Source: Sphingobacterium alimentarium (GTDB taxonomy: Bacteria > Bacteroidota > Bacteroidia > Sphingobacteriales > Sphingobacteriaceae). From it: DNA of 64,000 bases. Below the pieces are notes generated by a model that was given only the letters and a program-made list of their open reading frames with translations, was not told the origin of the DNA and searched no databases. The DNA is taken from positions 1-64,000 of the forward strand of contig NZ_SMBZ01000018.1 of assembly GCF_004342685.1 (NCBI RefSeq). Direction: 5' to 3'. Position numbers and translations under genes: made by a program. Shown here piece after piece: positions 56,041-64,000 of this stretch. The number at the start of each line of letters is the position of its first letter. Within the stretch, counting starts at the first letter, position 1.

Positions 56041-56934
56041 ATGAATTGGGATAATATACGCAAAGACTTCAAGAGGTTTTTATCGTTTGAGCGCAATTTA
56101 TCCAACAATTCCATTGTTGCCTATATCAACGATGTAGAGAAAATAAGAGTCTATTGTGAGGATAATGCTATATTGCTGGAAAAATTTACCACCAAAGATT
56201 TTCAAAATTTCTTGGTATGGATCAATGGCTTCAACATATCACCCTACTCCCAGGCGCGGATTATATCGGGTTTGAAGTCTTTTTTTAATTTTCTGCAGCT
56301 CGAGTATAACTTTGAGGATAATCCCGCCGCATTAATAGAAACGCCAAGGCTTAACCGAAAAATCCCCGATGTGTTGGATATTGCAGAAATAGACCAACTC
56401 ATCGCTGCCATTGACCTCTCTCAATCGGAAGGAATGCGCAATAAAGCCATGCTAGAAGTTCTATATGGCTGCGGATTGCGTGTGAGCGAACTCATCAACC
56501 TAAGAATATCTAACCTGCACCTTGAGGTGGAATTTATTAAAATCGAAGGTAAGGGAAATAAGGAACGCTTAATCCCTATTGGTCAGCAAGCGATAAAATA
56601 TTTGAAAATCTATCTCGAAGAAGTTCGCCCGAAATTATCGATCAAAAGTGGAAATGAAGATTTTGTATTTCTGAATCGTCGTGGAGCGCAGCTGACTCGA
56701 GTGATGGTGTTTATTATTATCAAAGATTTGGCCACTAAGATAGGTTTGAAAAAGAAAATCAGCCCACACACCTTTCGTCATAGCTTCGCTTCGCATCTTG
56801 TAGAAGGTGGAGCAGATCTACGCGCTGTTCAAGATATGCTCGGTCATGAAAGTATCACCACTACCGAAATCTATACGCATATCGACAAAGATTATTTGCA
56901 ATCCATCATCACGCAATATCATCCAAGGTCCTAA
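56041..56934 (+). CDS. xerD: Tyrosine recombinase XerD/XerC
   Basis: 297 aa. N-terminal core-binding SAM-like domain (about 5-85), then the catalytic domain with Arg in YGCGLRVSELINL, Lys in IEGKGNKERLIPIG, HTFRHSFASHLVEGGADLR with His-x-x-Arg, His in LGHESITTTEIYTHI and the nucleophile Tyr. Length and site-specific chromosome dimer resolution motifs fit XerD; XerC is possible. Ends just before a tRNA-Arg terminator but is a housekeeping gene, not an island integrase. Confidence 0.88.
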   Translation: MNWDNIRKDFKRFLSFERNLSNNSIVAYINDVEKIRVYCEDNAILLEKFTTKDFQNFLVWINGFNISPYSQARIISGLKSFFNFLQLEYNFEDNPAALIETPRLNRKIPDVLDIAEIDQLIAAIDLSQSEGMRNKAMLEVLYGCGLRVSELINLRISNLHLEVEFIKIEGKGNKERLIPIGQQAIKYLKIYLEEVRPKLSIKSGNEDFVFLNRRGAQLTRVMVFIIIKDLATKIGLKKKISPHTFRHSFASHLVEGGADLRAVQDMLGHESITTTEIYTHIDKDYLQSIITQYHPRS

Positions 56935-56940
56935 AACAAA

Positions 56941-56967
56941 AAAAGCATCTAGAAAATCTAGATGCTT
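56941..56967 (-). terminator. Terminator of tRNA-Arg copy 2
   Basis: Stem AAGCATCTAGA / TCTAGATGCTT. On the minus strand a T-run follows (TTTTTTTGTTTT). On the plus strand it lies 7 nt after xerD. Confidence 0.82.
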
Positions 56968-56973
56968 AACCTG

Positions 56974-57047
<74 letters not shown>

Positions 57048-57092
57048 TTTTACCTTCACTTTCTGACTGTGCGTCGTTCCGTTTTGGTGATG

Positions 57093-57123
57093 CAAATATG
57101 AGGAGATTTTTATTTATTTCAAA
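57093..57123 (-). promoter_or_regulatory. Promoter of tRNA-Arg copy 2
   Basis: Minus strand TTTG (57120-57123), 19 nt, CATATTTG (57093-57100): one mismatch from TAnnTTTG. Leader again contains CCAAAACGGAA. Confidence 0.7.
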
Positions 57124-57209
57124 CTTTTTCTTACTTTTTTTCTACTTTGGAGGCACATTATTTGGTATATTGTTGATACATAAAGAAATAATTTTTCACG
57201 CACAAACAC

Positions 57210-58028
57210 ATGGCAGAGCGCATAATCAAATCCGGCAAAACACAGGTTCAAGACATCAATATCTCCTACTATATCAAGAAAGCGACAGAATCCGAGAAAA
57301 AAGTGATCATATTCTTACATGGATTCCCGTTCAATAAGAATTCGTGGAAATACCAGCTCGAATCTCTCGAGGACGATATTACGGGTATTGCAATAGATAT
57401 TCGTGGTCATGGATTGAGTACGAGTGGACACGGATTTTTTAGCATTGATGTATTTGCCAAAGATTTGCAAGCCTTTATTGAGAAACTGGGTATAGAACAA
57501 GTGGTGTTATGCGGCGTCAGCATGGGTGGCTATATTGCCTTACGTGCATATGAACTCTTCCCAGAAAAAATTGTAGGATTGATTCTATCGGATACACACC
57601 ACAGAGCGGATGATAATGCAGGCAAGCAAAAGCGTTTTGATAGTATACAAGCGATCTTACGCTACGGACGTCGTCCATTTGCTATCGCCTTCATTGATAA
57701 TCTGTTCACTAAAAAGACAATTCAGGAGAATGAAACTGTTATTGAATTAATCAAAAGCAGTATCCGCAGGAATACGGTACGTAATATCTGCGCGACACAA
57801 CTTGCCTTAGCTTCTCGCACCGACTCCACCGAACTCTTAGGAAAAATCACAGTTCCTTCCCTAATAATCCGCGGCACAGAAGACAAAATTACGCCCAAAG
57901 CGTTGATGGAGGAATTGCATCAAGGCATAAAAGGATCAACTTTTATTGAGATTCCAGATACAGGTCATCTCCCTAATTTAGAAGTTTATTTGGCATTTAA
58001 TCGGGAAATGAATGGGTTTTTGATTTAA
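57210..58028 (+). CDS. Alpha/beta hydrolase
   Basis: 272 aa. Oxyanion loop FLHGFPFNKNSWKYQ, nucleophile elbow CGVSMGGYIA (Ser), Asp in IRGTEDKITP and His in PDTGHLPNLE complete the triad; short cap domain about 130-185. Probably an esterase or lactonase, substrate unknown. Single gene. The 211 bases after it (58029-58239) hold nothing I can support. Confidence 0.88.
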   Translation: MAERIIKSGKTQVQDINISYYIKKATESEKKVIIFLHGFPFNKNSWKYQLESLEDDITGIAIDIRGHGLSTSGHGFFSIDVFAKDLQAFIEKLGIEQVVLCGVSMGGYIALRAYELFPEKIVGLILSDTHHRADDNAGKQKRFDSIQAILRYGRRPFAIAFIDNLFTKKTIQENETVIELIKSSIRRNTVRNICATQLALASRTDSTELLGKITVPSLIIRGTEDKITPKALMEELHQGIKGSTFIEIPDTGHLPNLEVYLAFNREMNGFLI

Positions 58029-58239
58029 ACTAAATCATGAAATAAAGGGGATTATTTAAATAAAAGCACAGAAATAATGATTAGTAGGTTAACTCTCCTA
58101 TTGCTTCTTTTATTAGTTTATATGATTTTATAAAGTAATTGTCTAATCTATCTCCATAGACATATAATATTTTTTTGAATTCAAATCTGATGACAAATTT
58201 ACTTCATATAATTTATTGAAATGAATTGCTTTAATATTT

Positions 58240-58587
58240 TTAAAAATATTTCTTCAAAAACCCTTCATAAATAACATTATTTAAATCTTCGAATTTAAAT
58301 CTATTATTTTCTATATCTATTAATAAGAAATATCCTTGTCTCTTTATATCATCAAAATTTGAAATTGCAAATGATTTAAATTTATGATTAAATACGAGGG
58401 TAGTAAATTTTTCTTTAATATCAAAAGCTTGTAAACATTTGGATTTACCAGAAGTATCAATAGTCTTTTCGAAATAATTTTCAATTATGGTCAGATCCAC
58501 AAAATCATTTCTCATCAAGGTAAAATTTTCTTTAGGCAAATAATCTGTTGGAATGTCATTAAAATCTATTACGGTATAATTACTCAA
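58240..58587 (-). CDS. Hypothetical protein, 5' end probably disrupted
   Basis: 115 aa from TTG 58587. The frame is open upstream to about 58685 without an ATG (reads IIDLIRNCVDSKLYFQDEYEDY before the TTG), so the start was probably lost. Acidic, Phe/Asp/Asn-rich, no membrane segment. I recognise no family; size and composition recall small immunity proteins, but that is speculation. Its upstream side abuts a truncated higB gene, and its DNA is very AT-rich, a sign of transfer. Confidence 0.4.
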   Translation of the reverse strand: MSNYTVIDFNDIPTDYLPKENFTLMRNDFVDLTIIENYFEKTIDTSGKSKCLQAFDIKEKFTTLVFNHKFKSFAISNFDDIKRQGYFLLIDIENNRFKFEDLNNVIYEGFLKKYF

Positions 58588-58649
58588 ATAATCCTCATAT
58601 TCATCTTGAAAATATAATTTACTATCAACACAATTTCTAATTAAATCTA

Positions 58650-58863
58650 TTATGAAGCAGAGAAAGGCACTTTGAAAAATTTAAATGAACTTAGAAGTGA
58701 TTATCCAAGTGCGAGTATTTTAGATGAAAATCGCGTTTGTTTTAATATCAAGGGGAATAACTATCGATTAATTGTGAAAATCAATTTCGATTATCAAATG
58801 ATGTGGATTCGTTTTATAGGAACACACGCCGAGTATGATAAGATAGACGCAAACAAAATTTAA
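58650..58863 (+). pseudogene. higB: HigB-type mRNA interferase toxin, N-terminally truncated
   Basis: The forward frame reads YYEAEKGTLKNLNELRSDYPSASIL, then NRVCFNIKGNNYRLIVKINF and MWIRFIGTHAEYDKIDANKI, an excellent match to the C-terminal two thirds of HigB toxins (about 95 aa). The first 30 or so residues are missing: the sequence switches to the neighbouring minus-strand ORF near 58650. TTG 58672 could start a 63 aa product, unlikely to be active. Confidence 0.75.
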
Positions 58864-58868
58864 AGATA

Positions 58869-59229
58869 TGAATGTAAAACCAATTAAAACAGAAACAAGA
58901 TTATATTCAAGCATTGGAAAGACTTGAGCTTATTTTTGATGCTAAATCAGGTTCAAAAGAGGGCGATGAGTTAGAAATTTTGGGCATTCTTATAAAAAAA
59001 TACGAGAACGAAAACTTTCCTATTGATTTACCAAATCCAATAGAAGCTATAAAATTTCGTATGGAACAATTGAACTATTCTCAAAATGACTTAGCAGAAG
59101 TTATAGGATTAAAGAGTAGAGCTAGTGAGACAGATATTAAATAAAAAACGAAAACTTTCATTGGATATGATTCGTAAATTAAATGATAAATTACATATCC
59201 CATCGGATGTTCTAATACAGCCATACTAA
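58869..59229 (+). pseudogene. higA: HigA-type antitoxin, two frameshifts
   Basis: Begins MNVKPIKTE at ATG 58869, then shifts frame near 58893 to DYIQALERLELIFDAK...; the XRE HTH part (FRMEQLNYSQNDLAEVIGLKSRASE) shifts again near 59134, where about four extra bases precede ILNKKRKLSLDMIRKLNDKL, ending PY at TAA 59227-59229. The parts in order make a normal 110-120 aa HigA antitoxin. Follows the truncated higB by 5 nt. Toxin and antitoxin are both broken. Confidence 0.75.
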
Positions 59230-59232
59230 AAA

Positions 59233-59265
59233 AATCCCCCAAATAGCTTTCACCATCTGGGGGCA
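59233..59265 (-). terminator. Terminator of the sulfate assimilation operon
   Basis: Imperfect stem CCCCCAAAT (59236-59244) / ATCTGGGGG (59255-59263); on the minus strand followed by ATTTTTTTAG. Lies 24 nt past cysN. Confidence 0.82.
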
Positions 59266-59288
59266 TATATTAAAATCTAAAAAGTTGT

Positions 59289-60533
59289 TTACAACAATTC
59301 TTCTACGGTTAACGCACCCACTGTCAAATTATTACGAGGGTCGATAATAATAGCGCGTGAATTTTCCGGGAAGTCACGATTTAAATCAAATACAACTTCT
59401 TTCGCTGCTTTAACTGATACACGACCAATATCATTGAGTCTGATATCCTCATCATAAATACGTTCTTGCGTGTTCACATCAAACTTATACTGCACTTCAG
59501 GGATTTTGATTTTGGTTACTTTTGTTTGATTTTGCAATAGATACACCTGATTTGTGTCTAAAGCCTTGTTTTCAAACCAAGAGATATTCGCTTCGAAGCC
59601 ACGTTCGGCATAAGCAGGCTTGTTCGCACTGACAATAAAATCCCCACGCGAAATATCCACATCATCGGACAAGTGCAAAATAACCGACTGCCCATCATGT
59701 GCCGCATCCAAATCTTGTTGGTTTAACTCAATCCGTTCAATTGTTGTTTGCACACCACTAGGCAGAATTACGACTTTCTCTCCTACTTTGACCCCTTCAC
59801 CGATCACACGACCGGCATAGCCTCTATAATCCGGATAATCTGCAGATTGCGGACGAATCACCCATTGCACCGGAAAACGCCATGTATCGACATTACTCTC
59901 TTCGAATTCCACGCGTTCCAAATATTCCAACAAAGTCGGTCCTTCGTACCAAGCAATACGCGAAGATTTATCAACGATATTATCCCCTTTCAAAGCAGAA
60001 ACAGGAATAAAGTCTACATGTTCTAATTTTAGATTTTTAGCTAATTGCAGATAGTCGGTTTTAATATCTTCATAAATATCCTCTGCAAAATCAACCATAT
60101 CCATTTTGTTGACACAGACTAACACTTGTTTCAACGATAATAACTTCGCGATAAAGGAATGACGCTTGGTCTGTTCGATCACACCTTTACGTGCATCGAT
60201 CAGAATGATAATCAAATCGGAGTTGGAAGCTCCTGTAATCATATTGCGCGTATATTGGATATGTCCAGGCGCATCGGTAATAATGAATTTACGGTTTTCG
60301 GTTTGAAAATATTTGTAAGCGACATCAATGGTAATGCCTTGTTCGCGTTCGGCTTTAAGACCGTCGGTCAAAATCGCCAAATCCACGGTACCATCGTCAT
60401 TCTTACGATTAGCCTTTTGGATGGCCTCCAGTTGGTCATCCAAAATCGAATTGGTATCATATAGTAAACGGCCAATTAAGGTACTTTTGCCGTCGTCAAC
60501 AGAACCAGCCGTTATAAATTTTAGAATATTCAT
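59289..60533 (-). CDS. cysN: Sulfate adenylyltransferase subunit 1 (GTPase)
   Basis: 414 aa EF-Tu-like GTPase: P-loop AGSVDDGKSTLIGRL, switch I with EREQGITIDVAYKYF, DAPGH, and NKMDMV, then two beta-barrel domains. It drives APS synthesis by CysD with GTP hydrolysis. It lacks the C-terminal APS kinase (CysC) of NodQ-type fusions, in keeping with an APS-reducing pathway. Last gene of the operon, 75 nt after cysD. Confidence 0.96.
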   Translation of the reverse strand: MNILKFITAGSVDDGKSTLIGRLLYDTNSILDDQLEAIQKANRKNDDGTVDLAILTDGLKAEREQGITIDVAYKYFQTENRKFIITDAPGHIQYTRNMITGASNSDLIIILIDARKGVIEQTKRHSFIAKLLSLKQVLVCVNKMDMVDFAEDIYEDIKTDYLQLAKNLKLEHVDFIPVSALKGDNIVDKSSRIAWYEGPTLLEYLERVEFEESNVDTWRFPVQWVIRPQSADYPDYRGYAGRVIGEGVKVGEKVVILPSGVQTTIERIELNQQDLDAAHDGQSVILHLSDDVDISRGDFIVSANKPAYAERGFEANISWFENKALDTNQVYLLQNQTKVTKIKIPEVQYKFDVNTQERIYDEDIRLNDIGRVSVKAAKEVVFDLNRDFPENSRAIIIDPRNNLTVGALTVEELL

Positions 60534-60608
60534 CTTTAATTATATTTGAGAATTTTCGATATGCATAAAAGATCTTTAAAATTTCCTCTGTGATATCAAA
60601 TTTCCACA

Positions 60609-61499
60609 TTAAAAATAACCTTGTTTTTTACGATCTTCCATCGCAGCTTCGGACACTTTATCATCCATACGCGCACCGCGCTCACTCACCGTTGAAGCTT
60701 TAATTTCGGCGATAATATCATCCAATTCTGTCGCGACCGAACCTACAGCAGCCGTACAAGTAATGTCACCTACTGTTCTAAAACGCACTGATTTATGTTC
60801 AACTACATCTTCTTCATCAATATTTAAATACGATGCTGCAGCCATCCATTGACCATTACGCCAGACCACATCACGCTCGTGACTGAAATAAATAGATGGC
60901 AATGAAATATTTTCACGTTTGATATAATTCCAAACATCCAATTCAGTCCAGTTCGAAATCGGGAACACACGTACATTTTCGCCTTTATGAATTTTGCCAT
61001 TGAAGATGTTCCAAAGCTCCGGACGCTGACGTTTAGGATCCCATTGTCCAAACTCATCACGCACCGAGAAAATACGCTCTTTGGCCCGCGCCTTCTCTTC
61101 ATCGCGACGTGCACCACCGATACATGCATCAAAACCGTATTTCTCAATAGTATCTAGTAGCGTCACAGTTTGCAAGGCGTTACGGCTTGCATTTTTACCT
61201 TTTTGTTCGATGACCTTACCCGCATCGATACTATCTTGTACCAGTCCCACGATCAACTTCTCGTCCAATTCATTCACCAACCAATCTCTATAAGAAATCG
61301 TCTCTGGGAAATTGTGTCCCGTATCAATATGCACTAATGGAAATGGAAACTTGCCTGGTCTAAATGCTTTTTTCGCCAAATGAACCAGTGTAATACTGTC
61401 TTTTCCTCCTGAAAATAAAAGCGCAGGATTTTCAAACTGCCCTGCCACCTCGCGCAGTATATATATGGCTTCTGCCTCCAAATGATCTAAATAATCCAT
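60609..61499 (-). CDS. cysD: Sulfate adenylyltransferase subunit 2
   Basis: 296 aa PP-loop ATP pyrophosphatase: LLFSGGKDSITLVHLA at about 28-43, HIDTGHNFPETISYRD, and the CysD-specific C-terminus CTAAVGSVATELDDII and RKKQGYF. Makes APS from ATP and sulfate with CysN. Operon: cysH-cysD-cysN. Confidence 0.96.
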   Translation of the reverse strand: MDYLDHLEAEAIYILREVAGQFENPALLFSGGKDSITLVHLAKKAFRPGKFPFPLVHIDTGHNFPETISYRDWLVNELDEKLIVGLVQDSIDAGKVIEQKGKNASRNALQTVTLLDTIEKYGFDACIGGARRDEEKARAKERIFSVRDEFGQWDPKRQRPELWNIFNGKIHKGENVRVFPISNWTELDVWNYIKRENISLPSIYFSHERDVVWRNGQWMAAASYLNIDEEDVVEHKSVRFRTVGDITCTAAVGSVATELDDIIAEIKASTVSERGARMDDKVSEAAMEDRKKQGYF

Positions 61500-61541
61500 C
61501 CTTTTACCGAATTCTTATGTATTTTATTCTCTTGTATCTCT

Positions 61542-62240
61542 TTATTTGCTGGTCACGTGTAAGCCACATTCCTTTTTGCTCTTGTCTTCCCACCACCAGC
61601 GACCTGCGCGAAAATCCTCACCTTCCAGCACCGCTCGCGTACAGGGTTGACATCCAATACTGGGAAATCCTTTATCGTGCAAGGGATTGTAAGGAACATT
61701 ATATTTTTTCAGGTGATCCTCCACATCTTGCAGCGTCCAATGAAATAAGGGATGAACCTTGATGATCTTATTTCCTTCATCCCACTCGATGATACCCATG
61801 TCTTCACGATTTGCGGACTGCTCCGAACGAATACCCGTAACCCAAATTTCGTATCCCTGAATAGCGCGTTTCAAAGGCTCAATTTTGCGTATAAAACAAC
61901 ATTCCTTACGATTTTCAACACTTTCATAAAAGCTTGAAGGTCCTTTCTTTGTGACCATCTCCTCGACCAATGCGGCTTGCGGATAATAGGCTTTGATAGG
62001 CAGATTGTAGCGCTCTAATGTCCTATTCCAGACGTAATAGGTTTCTGTAAACAAACGTCCCGTCTCTAAAGTAAACATATCTATCTGTCCGCCAGCTTGC
62101 GCAATGAGGTGCGTCAACACTTGATCTTCAATACCGAAAGAAGTAGAAAACACGGCACGATGACCAAATTTTTCGTTGATATACCGAATAATCTGTACAG
62201 CACCCAAACCTTGTAAATATTCTTTTAATTGCCCCAACAT
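61542..62240 (-). CDS. cysH: Adenylylsulfate (APS) reductase, thioredoxin-dependent
   Basis: 232 aa PAPS-reductase family. Cys-Cys in NRKECCFIRKIEP and Cys-x-x-Cys in GCQPCTRAV are the four ligands of the 4Fe-4S cluster that marks APS reductases; E. coli-type PAPS reductases lack them. The C-terminal catalytic Cys is in KECGLHV. Together with the absence of cysC, this predicts direct APS reduction to sulfite. Adjacent to cysD (42 nt). Confidence 0.93.
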   Translation of the reverse strand: MLGQLKEYLQGLGAVQIIRYINEKFGHRAVFSTSFGIEDQVLTHLIAQAGGQIDMFTLETGRLFTETYYVWNRTLERYNLPIKAYYPQAALVEEMVTKKGPSSFYESVENRKECCFIRKIEPLKRAIQGYEIWVTGIRSEQSANREDMGIIEWDEGNKIIKVHPLFHWTLQDVEDHLKKYNVPYNPLHDKGFPSIGCQPCTRAVLEGEDFRAGRWWWEDKSKKECGLHVTSK

Positions 62241-62243
62241 ACC

Positions 62244-62819
62244 TTAACTTTTACTTACTATATCTTGTGTTATTGCATTCAAATGCTTTATTTTATATTC
62301 CAAATCACCCCTCAATTGATCCCTATATTGTTGCATTAATTCCAACGTCTCATCAATTTCTTCGGGAAGCATTTCATTGAAAAATTCTTTCAACCGCTTG
62401 GCCATAGTTGGTGATTTACCATTCGTAGAAATCGCGATTTTCAGATTTCCCTTCTGTACAATCGAACCCAAATAGAAATCACATAAATCCGGTTTATCGG
62501 CAACATTAAGCAGAATATTTTTTTCTATGGTCAACTTCCGGATTTTGCTATTCAGGTCTGGATTATTGCTGGCTACGATTACCAAATCCTTGTCTATGAT
62601 ATCTGATTCTTCAAAACTGCGTTGCTCAATCTGAATAGTTTCCTGATTTACAATAAATGACCAAACCTCTGGAATGACCTGTTCGGCAACAATTTTAACT
62701 TTCGCATATGGCGAACTGCGAAAAATAGCCTGCAACTTTTCCAAGCCAACTGGACCAGCTCCCACTAGCAGCGTCTGAATTTGGTTCATCTTTACGAATA
62801 TGGGAAACAGCGTATTCAT
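62244..62819 (-). CDS. Precorrin-2 dehydrogenase (siroheme synthase N-terminal type)
   Basis: 191 aa, Met8/CysG N-terminal-like: NAD loop LLVGAGPVGLEKLQAI (family GGGxVA), CDFYLGSIVQKGNLKIAISTNGKSPTMAKRLKEFF. Oxidises precorrin-2, and may chelate iron, to form siroheme for the sulfite reductase. Its ATG directly follows the sumT stop (TAG-ATG). Cotranscribed and possibly coupled. Confidence 0.92.
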   Translation of the reverse strand: MNTLFPIFVKMNQIQTLLVGAGPVGLEKLQAIFRSSPYAKVKIVAEQVIPEVWSFIVNQETIQIEQRSFEESDIIDKDLVIVASNNPDLNSKIRKLTIEKNILLNVADKPDLCDFYLGSIVQKGNLKIAISTNGKSPTMAKRLKEFFNEMLPEEIDETLELMQQYRDQLRGDLEYKIKHLNAITQDIVSKS

Positions 62820-63587
62820 CTATGCTTCTAAATGTTGAATCTCTTTTCTAATTCTTTCGAAAGATTGATGTTTTGCAACTACTTCGCCGATCACAATTAT
62901 TGCAGGTACCCCCAATAAATTTTTGTGCACTTGCTGCAATATGCTGTCCATCGTTCCGATGGCTAATCTTTCGTTTTCCAACGAGCCATTCTGAATCAAA
63001 GCAATGGGTAAATCCCCTCGCCCATAATCTTGGTATAATTCAATGATTTTTTGAAATTTAGAATAACCCATCAAAACTACTACTGTAGCATTTGTTTTGA
63101 CAGCATGGTACAAATCATCCGACAATCTACCATCCGAAGTAGATCCCGTAATCACCCAAAAACTTTCACTAATACCGCGATAAGTCAATGGAATTTGCTG
63201 CAAGCCCGTGAGCCCAACGGAAGAAGAAATTCCCGGAACCACGGCGGTAGGAATATTATATTGACGCACAAATTCCAGCTCTTCGCCTCCACGACCAAAC
63301 ACAAATGGATCCCCACCTTTTAATCTTACCACATGGCCATGCGTCAGTGCATAATCCACCAACAATTTATTGATATATTCTTGAGACGTAGACAAACGTT
63401 CGGCGCGTTTTCCTACATATATTTTAGTGCAGGAATCTTTGGCATATGTCAATAATTCCTCATTTACCAATGCGTCATAAAGAATCACATCCGCACTTTC
63501 TATTGCTTTAATACCTTTCAACGTAATCAAATCAGGATCCCCAGGACCTGCACCGACTAATGTTACAAATGGTTTTATTTCACTCAT
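62820..63587 (-). CDS. cobA: Uroporphyrinogen-III C-methyltransferase
   Basis: 255 aa SUMT. VTLVGAGPGDPDLITLKG at about 9-26, VYVGKRAERLSTSQ, VVRLKGGDPFVFGRGGEE, PGISSSVGLTGLQQIPLTYR, and VLMGYSKFQKI. Uses SAM to make precorrin-2 from uroporphyrinogen III. In this operon it serves siroheme rather than cobalamin. Starts 13 nt after the stop of the upstream reductase gene. Confidence 0.95.
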   Translation of the reverse strand: MSEIKPFVTLVGAGPGDPDLITLKGIKAIESADVILYDALVNEELLTYAKDSCTKIYVGKRAERLSTSQEYINKLLVDYALTHGHVVRLKGGDPFVFGRGGEELEFVRQYNIPTAVVPGISSSVGLTGLQQIPLTYRGISESFWVITGSTSDGRLSDDLYHAVKTNATVVVLMGYSKFQKIIELYQDYGRGDLPIALIQNGSLENERLAIGTMDSILQQVHKNLLGVPAIIVIGEVVAKHQSFERIRKEIQHLEA

Positions 63588-63599
63588 CTACTTTCCCTC

Positions 63600-64000
63600 C
63601 TAACTATTTACTACTCGCAATGCCTCTCTCCGTTCTGCAGCTTCATAATAGAAAGCCGTCGCTTGCTTCAAATACACTTCAGCAAACTCTTTCGAAGGTT
63701 CATATTTATTTATTTGCAACACACGCTCTGAAAAAGATGTGGGAAAAGCAAATAGACCTTCATTTACGTATCGGGCATCAAATTCATTAATCACCGCAGA
63801 TTGGGTACTTGAATTCACCCCTTTATCCAACAATAATGCTTTTGCCGTCCACACAAATGCACTGTACGCATGATAAATTGCATCGGCATACTGTTCATTG
63901 TCAAATGCTTTATTGGCCCACTCAATCTTCTCCTCGGATTCTAACAATAAAGTAACCACCAAATCGATCACCACGCCAGCACATTCTCCGACACCAATAG
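63600..64000 (-). CDS. C-terminal part of a HEPN-tailed nitrite/sulfite reductase (partial)
   Basis: Runs off the window edge. The visible 133 residues begin IGVGECAGVVIDL and form a helical HEPN-like domain (EEKIEWANKAFDNEQYADAIYHAYSAFVWTAKALLL; EVYLKQATAFYYEAAERREAL). In Bacteroidota this domain ends a siroheme-containing sulfite reductase at the head of the cys operon. The position before cobA and siroheme genes agrees. The catalytic part is outside the window, so the enzyme identity is inferred. Confidence 0.65.
   Translation of the reverse strand, partial: IGVGECAGVVIDLVVTLLLESEEKIEWANKAFDNEQYADAIYHAYSAFVWTAKALLLDKGVNSSTQSAVINEFDARYVNEGLFAFPTSFSERVLQINKYEPSKEFAEVYLKQATAFYYEAAERREALRVVNS

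Noticed and set aside
57100..57220. Small hydrophobic ORF starting MRRFLFISNFF upstream of the alpha/beta hydrolase
   Set aside because: It runs on in a shadow frame into the hydrolase gene and starts in the tRNA promoter; hydrophobicity comes from T-rich DNA.

Overview
The window looks like a chromosome segment of a Bacteroidota bacterium, most likely a Sphingobacteriaceae member (Sphingobacterium-like). The evidence: moderately AT-rich DNA; almost no Shine-Dalgarno sequences; promoters of the Bacteroidota type (TAnnTTTG at -7 with TTTG about 19 nt upstream, clearest at the three tRNA genes); and lineage-typical genes such as bshB1 (bacillithiol), a DUF4294 protein, a DnaE with an N-terminal exonuclease domain, a TonB-dependent receptor, and a HEPN-tailed reductase in the sulfate assimilation cluster. 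This assignment is inference from gene content, not from a database search.

Layout. 1-7.8 kb: metA (homoserine acetyltransferase type), a 5'-nucleotidase split over two genes, an MFS transporter, recR, a SelW-like protein, a LOG-family protein, a fatty acid desaturase and a GNAT. 7.9-13.4 kb is a decayed accessory island ending at tRNA-Lys. It holds an N-terminally truncated SGNH-like gene fused to the 5' half of a group II intron, an oxidoreductase-UbiA fusion gene, gene remnants, an intact ISL3-type insertion sequence with 8-bp target duplications that splits an AraC-family remnant, and the tail of a serine recombinase. 13.5-21.7 kb: obg, adk, tRNA-Arg and a TetR-TolC-AcrA-AcrB type efflux operon. 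21.8-25.6 kb: a degenerate-Nudix regulator divergent from a glycolytic cluster (pfkA, a BadF/NAGK-like protein without its phosphate-loop Asp, gapA). 25.7-29.1 kb: a TonB-dependent receptor divergent from a MocR-like regulator that lacks the PLP-binding lysine. 29.2-35.4 kb: a lipoprotein, a giant FAD/Fe-S dehydrogenase, an Lrp-EamA pair behind tandem palindromes, a 188-bp MITE-like element and a DUF1398 protein. 35.6-53 kb is mostly housekeeping: dnaE, trxA, bshB1, gpx, DUF4294, relA/spoT, fur, purA, pabB, spmAB-like, mgsA, coaA, mscS, accA. 53-58 kb: an M16 peptidase, xerD, a second identical tRNA-Arg and an alpha/beta hydrolase. 58.2-59.2 kb: a decayed higB-higA toxin-antitoxin pair next to a small orphan ORF. 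59.3-64 kb: the assimilatory sulfate reduction operon (reductase, sumT, precorrin-2 dehydrogenase, cysH, cysD, cysN), which feeds sulfide to the O-acetylhomoserine made by MetA.

No complete novel defence or signalling system is visible. The most unusual items are three proteins that keep an enzyme fold but have lost catalytic residues and lie beside operons they could regulate (Nudix, BadF-like, MocR-like), the quinone-reductase/UbiA fusion, and the layered mobile-element scars around tRNA-Lys.
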